Source: Anaerolineaceae bacterium
Lineage (GTDB): Bacteria; Chloroflexota; Anaerolineae; Anaerolineales; Anaerolineaceae
Length of the DNA: 64,000 nt
NCBI GenBank assembly: GCA_002702705.1
Contig: PABH01000028.1
Span: forward strand, 62,001 to 126,000
Reading direction: 5' to 3'
Below the pieces are notes generated by a model. It saw only the letters and a list, made by a program, of their open reading frames with translations, had not been told where the DNA came from and made no database searches. The stretch's first letter is position 1. Each line of letters starts with the position of its first letter. Below, piece by piece: positions 37,078 to 46,122 of this stretch. The translations under genes were made by a program, and so were the position numbers.

Positions 37078-37198
37078 TAAATGGTATTGAACAATTTTCT
37101 GAAATGAACTCAGCGGAATTTAATCAATATGATTTTTGAATTATGGTATATCGTGATCAGTATAAAAACATCTGTTTGGAGAAACAATATCGCAATTT

Positions 37199-38197
37199 AT
37201 GGAAGAACTATCTCGTATTAAAAATAGAATATCTCAATTTATTAAGCAATTGGACCTTAAACCATATAGAAAATTCTCTATAATATTTTTTTATATTTTA
37301 GGTTTTTTATTATTGGCTTTTTTAGTTATTTACAATTGGAAGGCTCTAATTGATGTAGTAAAAAATGTAAATATTATTTGGTTATTAAGTATAATTTTTT
37401 GTTATCCATTAGGTATGTTACCAACTGTAGCGGTGTGGCACGAAATATTGAAATCAACAAGCAATAATATAAAATTTAGAGATAATTTTTTATATTATTG
37501 CTTGTCAATTTTTTCAAAGCATATACCTGGTTTTGTGTTTTTTATTGGTAATAGGTCGATTGTTTATTCGGAAAAAGGAATTTCTACAAAAAAAATACTT
37601 TTCTTAACAATGTTTGAAACGATTATCTTGTCTTTGGTTGGGTATTTTATATCAATTCCTCTAGTAATCTTTAATAATCAATTAATACAATTTAAATTGA
37701 AAGTTTTAATATTAGTTTTTTGTAGTATTGCTCTATTATTGGTTTTTTTTCTCCTGATTAATTCTGTTCGGAAAAAACCAAACAGGGAGATTAGAATATT
37801 TAATAAAGAATTCTATTTACCAACTATTAATATAAAACCATTGATTTTTGCGGTTTTATATTCAATATTAGCTTGGATTGGCGGGGGACTTTTACTTTCT
37901 TTTATGGTTATTAGTTTAGATATTTTTACATTTTCAAATATTCTTTTTTCTATTGGTGTTTATGCTTTTGTTGGATCATTATCAATGACACTAGGTTTAC
38001 TAATTCAAGGATTTGGTATTAGGGAATTGACTATGGTTCTATTATTTTCTGCGATATTAAGTCCAGTAAAATCAATGGCAATTTCTATTGGTTTTCGGGT
38101 GCTATTAACAATTGGTGAAGTATTATGGATTACTTTATTTGTGATTATTCTGAAGCCCAAAAAATTAAAAGAATCAAGGGAAGGTAATATTTCCTAG
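37199..38197 (+). CDS. flippase-like integral membrane protein (UPF0104/LPG synthase TM family)
   Basis: 332 residues with about eight membrane helices and a cytoplasmic N-terminus. The order of segments, with FVFFIGNRSIVYSEKGIS and GLLIQGFGIRELTMVLLF, recalls the AglD/MprF-type transmembrane domain often encoded in polysaccharide loci. A lipid-linked-sugar or phospholipid translocation role is inferred. A weak TTGAAT/TATAAA pair with 19-base spacing lies upstream (37136-37166). The 3' end overlaps the convergent lipoprotein gene by 24 bases. Confidence 0.72.
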   Translation: MEELSRIKNRISQFIKQLDLKPYRKFSIIFFYILGFLLLAFLVIYNWKALIDVVKNVNIIWLLSIIFCYPLGMLPTVAVWHEILKSTSNNIKFRDNFLYYCLSIFSKHIPGFVFFIGNRSIVYSEKGISTKKILFLTMFETIILSLVGYFISIPLVIFNNQLIQFKLKVLILVFCSIALLLVFFLLINSVRKKPNREIRIFNKEFYLPTINIKPLIFAVLYSILAWIGGGLLLSFMVISLDIFTFSNILFSIGVYAFVGSLSMTLGLLIQGFGIRELTMVLLFSAILSPVKSMAISIGFRVLLTIGEVLWITLFVIILKPKKLKESREGNIS

Positions 38198-38662
38198 ATC
38201 AATCACATTATTAAGATCCGAGTCTTTAACATCGAAAATCACCATACTAGTAGAATTTAATTGTGATGCTGGAATTTGGGCTCCGTTTCGAGTTAATATG
38301 ACCACTGCATATTTTCCAATTGGAATATTAACGAAAACAAATTCTCCATCAACTTCATTTACTGTTGCTTGGAAGATATTAACATCCTCAAAAGCGGGAA
38401 TGGTTGATATTGGAGAATTATTATCAAGTGGTACTAAATAAATTCCATCATCAGGGTTTGGAAGTAAAGATATATCTAAAACCAAAAGATTCCCTTTTAT
38501 TGTTGCAAATTCATTGCTGTTTGAAGTTGGGAAAACGAACGATACTGGTGTCGAAGTAGAAACATCAATTGATATGTTAGAAATTTGGGGTGTGTTGGTT
38601 GGGGCTTGACAACCAGTTAGACCTAAAATAACCAAAAACAAGAATCGCTGAATTATCTTCAT
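38174..38662 (-). CDS. small lipoprotein, unknown function
   Basis: 162 residues with a signal peptide and lipobox (LTGC), a short Thr/Pro-rich linker and a beta-rich domain. The segment GEFVFVNIPIGKYAVVILTRNG looks like a carboxypeptidase-regulatory or Cna-B-like fold, suggesting a surface-exposed immunoglobulin-like module. GGAG precedes the ATG. It overlaps the convergent flippase-like gene at its end. Confidence 0.75.
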   Translation of the reverse strand: MKIIQRFLFLVILGLTGCQAPTNTPQISNISIDVSTSTPVSFVFPTSNSNEFATIKGNLLVLDISLLPNPDDGIYLVPLDNNSPISTIPAFEDVNIFQATVNEVDGEFVFVNIPIGKYAVVILTRNGAQIPASQLNSTSMVIFDVKDSDLNNVIDLGNITFP

Positions 38663-38765
38663 CTATACTCCTTAGATTGAAATGTCATTAAAATTATATT
38701 TTTTCAAAAAAAGAAAACAAGTAAAAACCTGCTGCTTTTATTGTTTATAAAGAAATTAAAACATT

Positions 38766-38807
38766 AGGTCTCTTGATGACCTGAAAATTATTCAGCACAA
38801 GAGACCT
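38766..38807 (-). terminator. hairpin terminator of the YYGW protein gene
   Basis: A 10-base inverted repeat (38766-38775 with 38798-38807) encloses a second 5-base hairpin (38781-38785 with 38791-38795). It lies just past the stop of the gene ending at 38831, and a T-rich run follows on the reverse strand. The 38663-38830 gap holds nothing else I can support. Confidence 0.75.
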
Positions 38808-38830
38808 GTTTTATTTCTTTTTGATAAATA

Positions 38831-40201
38831 TTATTGGGAGAATGAGTTTACGCTCATTGACCAATCCCCTACAGTTGTCCTAATTTGGTTTGGATTAGTA
38901 AAGTTCACAATACAGGAAATTTTTGCTGTTGATGTATTAGCTGTTACAGTTAAACCACCTTGAAAACCATTGGGCAAGAAAGTTTCTGATGGAACGTAAA
39001 TTTCTAAAGTTTTTCCAGTTGTTAATGTTGCTGTATTATAGGCATTTCCAGCGTAACCATCATATTCAATATGGAGAGAAGTTGCATCTGAGCCAACATT
39101 TTGGCAAGTAAAAGATGAATCCCAACCGTAATATGACTTCATAACACTAGGAGCTCCAACCTTATTTGTTGCTTCAGTCGGATTAATAGCACTATAAGTT
39201 TGTGCTTGCCCATTGGTTGTGGCTGCATTAGCAACTGCTACAATATTCATTGCTGGTGAAGTTGTAATTGTCGCACCAAAATAGCCTGTTCCTGGATGTA
39301 CGGATGGCATATACAATAAACAACCTGGTTGAGCATCTGTAAGGTTGCATGTAGATAAACCTGTGTCGCTATATGTTACTGTTACTGTTGTATTCCCAGC
39401 ATCTAGTTTTCGAATATTTAGACTTGCAGCCCATCCATAATAGGAATTATAAAGTGCCGGTACATATAATGTCGATGCACCAGAAATGGACCCGCTGTAT
39501 GATTGAGTATTCCCTTGTGTAGGAACTGTTTGATTATCAACAGCAATGATATCTTCTATTGTAGATGTTACAACTGCAGATCCATTACAACTTGTAGCTG
39601 CAGTAAAACCAGTAGGAATAAGATTTTCTAAATCAAAATGAACGGAACTACCGCCAGCTACATTTGTTGCGCTTAAAGTACCAGTAGTGCCATTTTCGCA
39701 TTTTAAAGCCACACTGATATCTGTCGCATTTGCTCCAATATTTTGGACCGAAATGAAACTATACCACCCATAATAATTGTATGTAATGGCTGGAAGATAG
39801 AAGGTTGTAGCGCCTGTGTCGAAACCGGAATAACTACCGTTGAAGTATTTTGAACCCTCTCCTACCAAATTTGCGATTGCAACAATTTTCTGATCTGCAG
39901 AAACAACAACAGAATATTGTCCAGAATCTAAACCTGGAACACCAGGAACATAAATTTCCCATGACTCACCGGGGTCAAGGGAAAATGGATTCGGTTTTCC
40001 ACTGTTAAGTTCAGTAGGTGTAATTTCTGTACCATCTCCTTTGACAAAAGTAACTAATACACTGTTTGCAGTTGCATCACTTACATTTTGAACAGTGAAG
40101 GATGATTTGTCTGTATCACCTAACTGTGCGGCAACTGGACTAACTGCTACAAGTAGCATTACCATAATCGCAATAATTGAAATCAAATGTATTTTTTTCA
40201 T
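38831..40201 (-). CDS. secreted protein of four tandem 'YYGW' beta modules
   Basis: 456 residues with a signal peptide (residues 1-25, cleavage near PVAAQ) and no lipobox. The mature part consists of four modules of about 100-115 residues. Each has a pattern like (S/A)SFxVQNxGxxATxxxVxY, then a P-rich turn and a closing strand such as FYLPAI or LYVPAL. Modules 2, 3 and 4 each begin with a conserved YYGW, followed by YSFISVQNIG, AASLNIRKLD or DSSFTCQNVG. The protein ends with no anchor visible. A strong ribosome site (AGGAG) and promoter suggest high expression; a surface-coat or adhesive role is inferred. I do not recognise a named family. Confidence 0.82.
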   Translation of the reverse strand: MKKIHLISIIAIMVMLLVAVSPVAAQLGDTDKSSFTVQNVSDATANSVLVTFVKGDGTEITPTELNSGKPNPFSLDPGESWEIYVPGVPGLDSGQYSVVVSADQKIVAIANLVGEGSKYFNGSYSGFDTGATTFYLPAITYNYYGWYSFISVQNIGANATDISVALKCENGTTGTLSATNVAGGSSVHFDLENLIPTGFTAATSCNGSAVVTSTIEDIIAVDNQTVPTQGNTQSYSGSISGASTLYVPALYNSYYGWAASLNIRKLDAGNTTVTVTYSDTGLSTCNLTDAQPGCLLYMPSVHPGTGYFGATITTSPAMNIVAVANAATTNGQAQTYSAINPTEATNKVGAPSVMKSYYGWDSSFTCQNVGSDATSLHIEYDGYAGNAYNTATLTTGKTLEIYVPSETFLPNGFQGGLTVTANTSTAKISCIVNFTNPNQIRTTVGDWSMSVNSFSQ

Positions 40202-40206
40202 ATATC

Positions 40207-40250
40207 ATACTCCTGTTTAAATATCTGTATTTGAAATATTACAGGAGTAT
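40207..40250. promoter_or_regulatory. 10-bp inverted repeat spanning promoter and ribosome site
   Basis: ATACTCCTGT (40207-40216) and ACAGGAGTAT (40241-40250) are perfect inverted copies 24 bases apart. One arm contains the AGGAG ribosome site of the YYGW gene and the other overlaps its -10 box. Confidence 0.55.
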
Positions 40251-40264
40251 CCGTATTTTATCAA
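40236..40264 (-). promoter_or_regulatory. promoter of the YYGW protein gene
   Basis: On the reverse strand TTGATA (40259-40264), a 17-base spacer and TAATAT (40236-40241) give a start near 40229 and a leader of about 28 bases. Confidence 0.65.
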
Positions 40265-40320
40265 TAACCCATATGGATTATTCTATTGTTTTCATTATGA
40301 CTTCGAAAAAAAGCAAAGCA

Positions 40321-41250
40321 TTAATTTCCCTTCCTCCGCATCAACAACTCCTCCAACATCTTGCGATTAGAGGCGATGAGATCAGCCAGCAGTCCATTCA
40401 GAATGGTCTGAAAACCAATAATTAATAATACGGCGGCGACGATGACGGATTGGACGTGCCCGCCGCCCTGCCCAATCAGGAAGAAGTAGAGGTAACGCAG
40501 ACCGAGTGCTGTACCCGCCAGAGCCATCAGGATGCCAATGGTGAAAAAAACCCGGATGGCGCGGTACATGGCGTAGGCACGGATGATGGTGATGGTAGAT
40601 CGCACCATATAATCGACCATGCCGTGCATCAATCGGGACGGCCGACGCGGTGGATTGGTACGAATGGGGACAGAGGTGACGTTAATATTGCGATTCCCAG
40701 CCTGGATCAGGGTTTCGAGCGTGTAGGAATAGTTGGAGAGGATATTGGTGCGCAAGGCGGTATCTCGCGTCATGGCTCGGAATCCGCTGGTGGCATCGGG
40801 TATTTCTAAACCAGCAGCTTTGGAAACAACATAACTGCCGATGGTTTGTAATTTTCGTTTTAATGGGGTGAATGCTTCTTCGGTGGCTACGCCTCGATCG
40901 CCAATGACGAGTTCAGCGTTTCCTTCCAGAATGGGTTGAATCAGTTTTGGAATATCTTTTGCTTCGTATTGATTATCGGCATCGGTGTTTACAATAATGT
41001 CCGCACCCAATCGTAAACAGGCATCAATGCCAGCCCGAAAGGCTCCTGCCAGACCTTGATTTTTTTTGAGGCTGATAATGTGATTGACCCCCGCTTTTCG
41101 GGCGACTTCCACGGTGTTATCTTCGCTGCCATCATCAATGATCAAGATCTCTAATTCATCAATGCCCTCAATGTGCCGGGGAATTGCTGATAAGGATTCT
41201 TCCAGGGTTAATGCTTCGTTATAGCAGGGAATTTGTATGATTAATTTCAT
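40321..41250 (-). CDS. membrane glycosyltransferase family 2 (DPM1/GtrB-like)
   Basis: 309 residues. The GT-A domain has [32 protein letters not shown], the metal site [11 protein letters not shown] and the [10 protein letters not shown] region of polyprenyl-phosphate sugar synthases. Two C-terminal membrane helices (about residues 235-255 and 270-292) match the GtrB/DPM type. It probably makes a polyprenyl-phosphate-linked hexose, the donor class that GT-C enzymes elsewhere in the window would need. Its composition is richer in GC than the preceding 10 kb. Confidence 0.88.
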   Translation of the reverse strand: MKLIIQIPCYNEALTLEESLSAIPRHIEGIDELEILIIDDGSEDNTVEVARKAGVNHIISLKKNQGLAGAFRAGIDACLRLGADIIVNTDADNQYEAKDIPKLIQPILEGNAELVIGDRGVATEEAFTPLKRKLQTIGSYVVSKAAGLEIPDATSGFRAMTRDTALRTNILSNYSYTLETLIQAGNRNINVTSVPIRTNPPRRPSRLMHGMVDYMVRSTITIIRAYAMYRAIRVFFTIGILMALAGTALGLRYLYFFLIGQGGGHVQSVIVAAVLLIIGFQTILNGLLADLIASNRKMLEELLMRRKGN

Positions 41251-41293
41251 TTCGTAAAAGATTTCCCAGTTTTATTAATTATTTATTTTGCTA

Positions 41294-41378
41294 GTATATC
41301 ATACCCGCATGGGTATATCATACCCGCTCGCATGGGAATAACTTACCCTTCGTGTTTTGGTATACCACACCAGCATGA
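41294..41378. repeat. degenerate 19-bp repeat cluster, intergenic
   Basis: Copies of a unit like GTATATCATACCCGCATGG start at 41294, 41313 (with a 4-base insertion) and 41360 (15 of 19 bases kept). A partial copy lies between the last two. Each unit contains ACCCGCATGGGT-like dyad symmetry. The surrounding gap (41251-41490) holds no gene; a TATAAT at 41461-41466 probably serves the next lipoprotein gene. Confidence 0.65.
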
Positions 41379-41490
41379 TAAAGTTCAGGAATGATCAATC
41401 CCGTTTTGGTTTCTTGAGGTTTTAACAAGTCGGTTTTTAGATTTTTCACAAAAGTTTCTGTATAATACAATTAATAGAAGGATTGGTGTT

Positions 41491-42198
41491 ATGAAACGGT
41501 TATTGTGGGCAATTGGTCTTCTCAGTATGGTTTTGATGGCGTGTTCTATTTCATCTTTACCTGGTTATGTTTCTACGCCAGCACAGCCCCCCGTTGCAGA
41601 GAGCCCTCAAGATGATCTTCCTCCAACCTTAACCGCGTTTGCCGAATTTTTTGCTTCTGCTACCGCTGTTGTGGAAATTGTACCCTCATCCACCCCAGTG
41701 CCTACAGAAGAAAAATTACCCACGCTGCAGCCAGTTTTCACAGAACAACCTGATTTTCGAAATTTACAGCCGGATTTTTCAGCACCGGATTTTGAATATA
41801 AAAAACAGTCCATGTCACCGGCTTATTTGCCAAATTTTGCTCATCCTGAAGCTGGGTGTAATTGGATGGGGGTAGCCGGTCAGATATTTGACGCGGAAGG
41901 GCTGCCAACAGGTGATCTTGTCATTGTTGTTGAAGGCCAAATCGATGGGCAATTTTTTGAAGCTTTGGGTTTTACCGGTTTGGCGAAAGTGTATGGTCCA
42001 GAAGGTTATGAAGTGATCCTGGGTGACCGCGCCCAGCCTGGTATTTTTTGGCTGCAAGTTTTTGATTTGAACAGCAAACCACTGTCGAATATTATCGAAT
42101 TTGAGATGACAGGAGATTGCGAACAGAACTTGGCCTTGATTAATTTGTATTGGGATGCCGCTGGTTTTAAACTGTATGTACCGTTGATCACGAATTGA
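41491..42198 (+). CDS. lipoprotein, unknown function
   Basis: 235 residues with a signal peptide, a lipobox (LMAC) and about 75 residues rich in Pro, Ser and Thr. A compact C-terminal domain follows, with GCNWMGVAGQIFDAEGLPTG, which resembles a beta-sandwich module, and it ends KLYVPLITN. GAAGGA precedes the ATG and a TATAAT lies 24 bases further up. Surface location is likely; no enzymatic motif is visible. Confidence 0.75.
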   Translation: MKRLLWAIGLLSMVLMACSISSLPGYVSTPAQPPVAESPQDDLPPTLTAFAEFFASATAVVEIVPSSTPVPTEEKLPTLQPVFTEQPDFRNLQPDFSAPDFEYKKQSMSPAYLPNFAHPEAGCNWMGVAGQIFDAEGLPTGDLVIVVEGQIDGQFFEALGFTGLAKVYGPEGYEVILGDRAQPGIFWLQVFDLNSKPLSNIIEFEMTGDCEQNLALINLYWDAAGFKLYVPLITN

Positions 42199-42237
42199 TT
42201 TTCGGAACAGCGTTATTCACACCAAGAGACTTTTAAG

Positions 42238-42449
42238 CACACAGAATTACAGAAGCACAGAGGAAAAATTGGTATTGAGTGATTGAAATTTTTTCTCTTC
42301 TCCGTATCTCCGAACTTATGTGTGCAAAAAAAACTTCAACTTGCCTAAAGTGTTTTTCGATTGGATATGTCACACGGAAGATCAGAATTTCTGAGGTGGA
42401 GATAAAAAGAAGAACACCACAGAGGTCACCAAGACCACAGAGAAAAATC
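42238..42449. repeat. remnants of CACAGAG-type dispersed repeats
   Basis: The 330-base gap 42199-42528 holds no credible gene. It contains two patches rich in CACAGAG phrases (42238-42263 and 42415-42449, the latter reading CCACAGAGGTCACCAAGACC). Such patches recur in the intergenic DNA of many environmental bacteria and often yield spurious small reading frames. Confidence 0.55.
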
Positions 42450-42478
42450 AAAAGAGGACGCTGTTTCCAGATGCTTCC

Positions 42479-42507
42479 TTGACTGAATACGGTGCGAGGT
42501 TTATAAT
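42479..42507 (+). promoter_or_regulatory. near-consensus promoter of the region-6 operon
   Basis: TTGACT (42479-42484), a 17-base spacer and a perfect TATAAT (42502-42507). The expected start is about 15 bases before the ATG at 42529, and there is no Shine-Dalgarno in that short leader. Confidence 0.8.
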
Positions 42508-42528
42508 TCAGCAACTGAATTTTAGATT

Positions 42529-43967
<1,439 letters not shown>

Positions 43968-44006
43968 AAGGAAGCTCCCGGTTCAACGCGGGCAATTTCA
44001 AACTAT

Positions 44007-44858
44007 ATGACTGTAAACCAAAACAACACTACAATTACGTACTTGCGTCCAGCGAAAGGGCTGGCTGCATTAAATTTACGTGATTTGTGGGATTATCGAG
44101 AACTTATTTATTTCTTAACCTGGCGTGATATAAAAGTTCGCTACAAACAAACCATTCTTGGTTTTGCATGGGTTATCCTGCAGCCGCTTATCCACACCCT
44201 AGTATTTACCTTTTTGTTTGGCAATTTGCTGAATGTGGATTCTAATGGTGTACCGTACCCGATTTTTGCGTTTGTCGCGATTTTACCCTGGAATTATTTT
44301 GCCAGTTCCTTATCACGTTCATCCACCACACTGGTAGGTAGCGCGAATCTGATCAGTAAGGTCTTTTTCCCCCGTATGGTTATTCCCATGTCGGGTGTTA
44401 TCTCCGGGTTGGTTGATTTTGCAGTATCGCTGGTTGTGTTGGTGGTAATGATGTTTATTTATAATATTACGCCCACCTTAAATACACTGTATTTACCCTT
44501 GTTTCTGCTGCTTGCCATGCTAACAGCACTTGGATTTGGTTTATGGCTTTCAGCATTAAATGTACGCTTCCGAGATATCAACCACCTGGTTCCTTTTTTA
44601 GTGGAAATTTGGAAGTACATTACGCCGGTTATTTATGGCAGCACACTCATTCCAGAGAAGTACCGCTTTTTAATGGGGTTTAATCCCATGACAGGTGTGG
44701 TAGAAGGCTTTCGATGGGCATTATTGGGTAACAATATGACCGATGTTTCAGCGCCAGGTCCAATTTTTGCTATTTCAGTAGTTATTACTTTGGTTGTTCT
44801 TATTTCCGGTGTTATTTTCTTCCGGAATACGGAAAGAACCTTCGCGGATATTATCTGA
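44007..44858 (+). CDS. wzm: ABC-2 polysaccharide exporter, permease (second system)
   Basis: 283 residues with six membrane helices. The N-terminal YFLTWRDIKVRYKQTILGFA and the central SALNVRFRDINHLVPF are the Wzm/KpsM-like signatures; YFASSLSRSSTTLVGSANLI follows helix 2. It differs from the permease at 2933-3781 in wording and composition, so the two systems are not recent duplicates. It starts 39 bases after fcl and ends 1 base before its ATPase gene. Confidence 0.9.
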   Translation: MTVNQNNTTITYLRPAKGLAALNLRDLWDYRELIYFLTWRDIKVRYKQTILGFAWVILQPLIHTLVFTFLFGNLLNVDSNGVPYPIFAFVAILPWNYFASSLSRSSTTLVGSANLISKVFFPRMVIPMSGVISGLVDFAVSLVVLVVMMFIYNITPTLNTLYLPLFLLLAMLTALGFGLWLSALNVRFRDINHLVPFLVEIWKYITPVIYGSTLIPEKYRFLMGFNPMTGVVEGFRWALLGNNMTDVSAPGPIFAISVVITLVVLISGVIFFRNTERTFADII

Positions 44859-44859
44859 T

Positions 44860-46119
44860 ATGACGGATACAGTAATTCACGTAAAAAATCTATCAAAAAG
44901 ATACTTAATCGGTGCATCTCAAGACCGTCAGGATACATTAAGAGACGTTCTGGTTCAAGCAGTTAAAACACCGTTTCAAAAGAAAAAACAAAATGATAAT
45001 CGTGTTTTGTGGGCTTTACGGGACATTAGTTTTGATGTGGAGCGTGGTTCGGTAATTGGAATTGTCGGACGGAACGGTGCGGGAAAGAGCACTTTGTTAA
45101 AAGTGCTTTCCCGTGTGACAGATCCTACCAGTGGGTTTGGTGAAATTCGGGGGCGTGTTGGCTCTTTGTTGGAAGTTGGAACAGGTTTTCACCCAGAACT
45201 AACCGGAAGAGAAAATATCTTTTTAAATGGTGCCATTTTGGGCATGAAACGAGCGGAAATCGCGACAAAATTTGATGAAATTGTAGAGTTTTCCGAAGTT
45301 TCCAAATTTATTGATACTCCCGTGAAACGTTATTCCAGCGGGATGTATCTACGTTTGGCATTTGCTGTGGCAGCCCATCTTGAACCGGAAATTTTGGTTG
45401 TGGATGAAGTCCTGGCCGTTGGGGATGCTGAGTTTCAGCGAAAATGCCTGGGAAAAATGAGTGATGTGGCGGATCAAGGCCGGACGGTTTTGTTCGTTTC
45501 GCATAATATGTCTGCCATTTTACGGTTGACTCAGGAAACGCTGGTATTAGAAAAAGGTAAAGTTGTTAAACGTGCCCCGACTGCAGAAGCTGTAGATTAT
45601 TATCTTTCCAGCGGTTTTGCGGAAAGCGGAGAACGCCGCTGGGATCAAGATGAAATTCCGGTTAATGCGGCTCCATTTCGCCCAATAGCGTTACGAATTA
45701 AAAATGAAACCAACCAAATTGTGAATACGGTTCGTTCTGTTGAAGAGACAACCATTGAATTTGAATATGTTTTGGATCAGCCGATCACAGGATTACGTGT
45801 TGGTTTGTACTTGATGAGTACAAGAGGTGAGTTTATTTTCACCAGTTTTGATACCGATGATCCAAAAGATTATGAAAAACATACTGTTAGAGAAGCAGGT
45901 CATTATTTCAGTCGCTGCACCATTCCTGCGGATTTCTTAAATGAAGGGCGTTTTGTACTGGGTGTGAATGCCAGTACCTATCGCATCAAACGATATTTTC
46001 AAGATGAACGGGCGATTACCTTTACGGTTGATCCTTCCGGTGCTCCTGGTATGCAATGGCCAGAGCCGCGTCTAGGTCCAATTCGTCCACGCTTGAAATG
46101 GGATATAAAGTTGGATTAA
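44860..46119 (+). CDS. wzt: ABC-2 polysaccharide exporter, ATPase with Wzt-like carbohydrate-binding domain
   Basis: The ATG at 44860 follows the permease stop by one base; a longer frame lies inside the permease gene. Of 419 residues, 1-250 form the ATPase: GRNGAGKST, signature YSSGMYLRL, Walker B ILVVDEVLAVGD and SHNM. Residues about 270-410 form a beta-sandwich (PFRPIALRIKNETN, TTIEFEYVLDQPITGLRVGL, FTSFDTDD), as in Wzt proteins that recognise the non-reducing end of a finished chain. This implies export of a chain-terminated polymer. Confidence 0.9.
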   Translation: MTDTVIHVKNLSKRYLIGASQDRQDTLRDVLVQAVKTPFQKKKQNDNRVLWALRDISFDVERGSVIGIVGRNGAGKSTLLKVLSRVTDPTSGFGEIRGRVGSLLEVGTGFHPELTGRENIFLNGAILGMKRAEIATKFDEIVEFSEVSKFIDTPVKRYSSGMYLRLAFAVAAHLEPEILVVDEVLAVGDAEFQRKCLGKMSDVADQGRTVLFVSHNMSAILRLTQETLVLEKGKVVKRAPTAEAVDYYLSSGFAESGERRWDQDEIPVNAAPFRPIALRIKNETNQIVNTVRSVEETTIEFEYVLDQPITGLRVGLYLMSTRGEFIFTSFDTDDPKDYEKHTVREAGHYFSRCTIPADFLNEGRFVLGVNASTYRIKRYFQDERAITFTVDPSGAPGMQWPEPRLGPIRPRLKWDIKLD

Positions 46120-46122
46120 ACT

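Noticed and set aside
37078-37198. Possible remnant of a coding sequence between the methyltransferase and the flippase-like gene
   Set aside because: A frame can be followed with one stop, but it has no recognisable motif and is too short to call a pseudogene.
40450-40809. A 119-codon frame opposite the membrane GT2 gene
   Set aside because: Antisense to a gene with clear GT2 motifs; no family features or ribosome site.
42233-42514. Small open frames in the repeat-rich gap
   Set aside because: They follow the CACAGAG-type repeats in both directions and lack start signals. Such frames are typical spurious calls.
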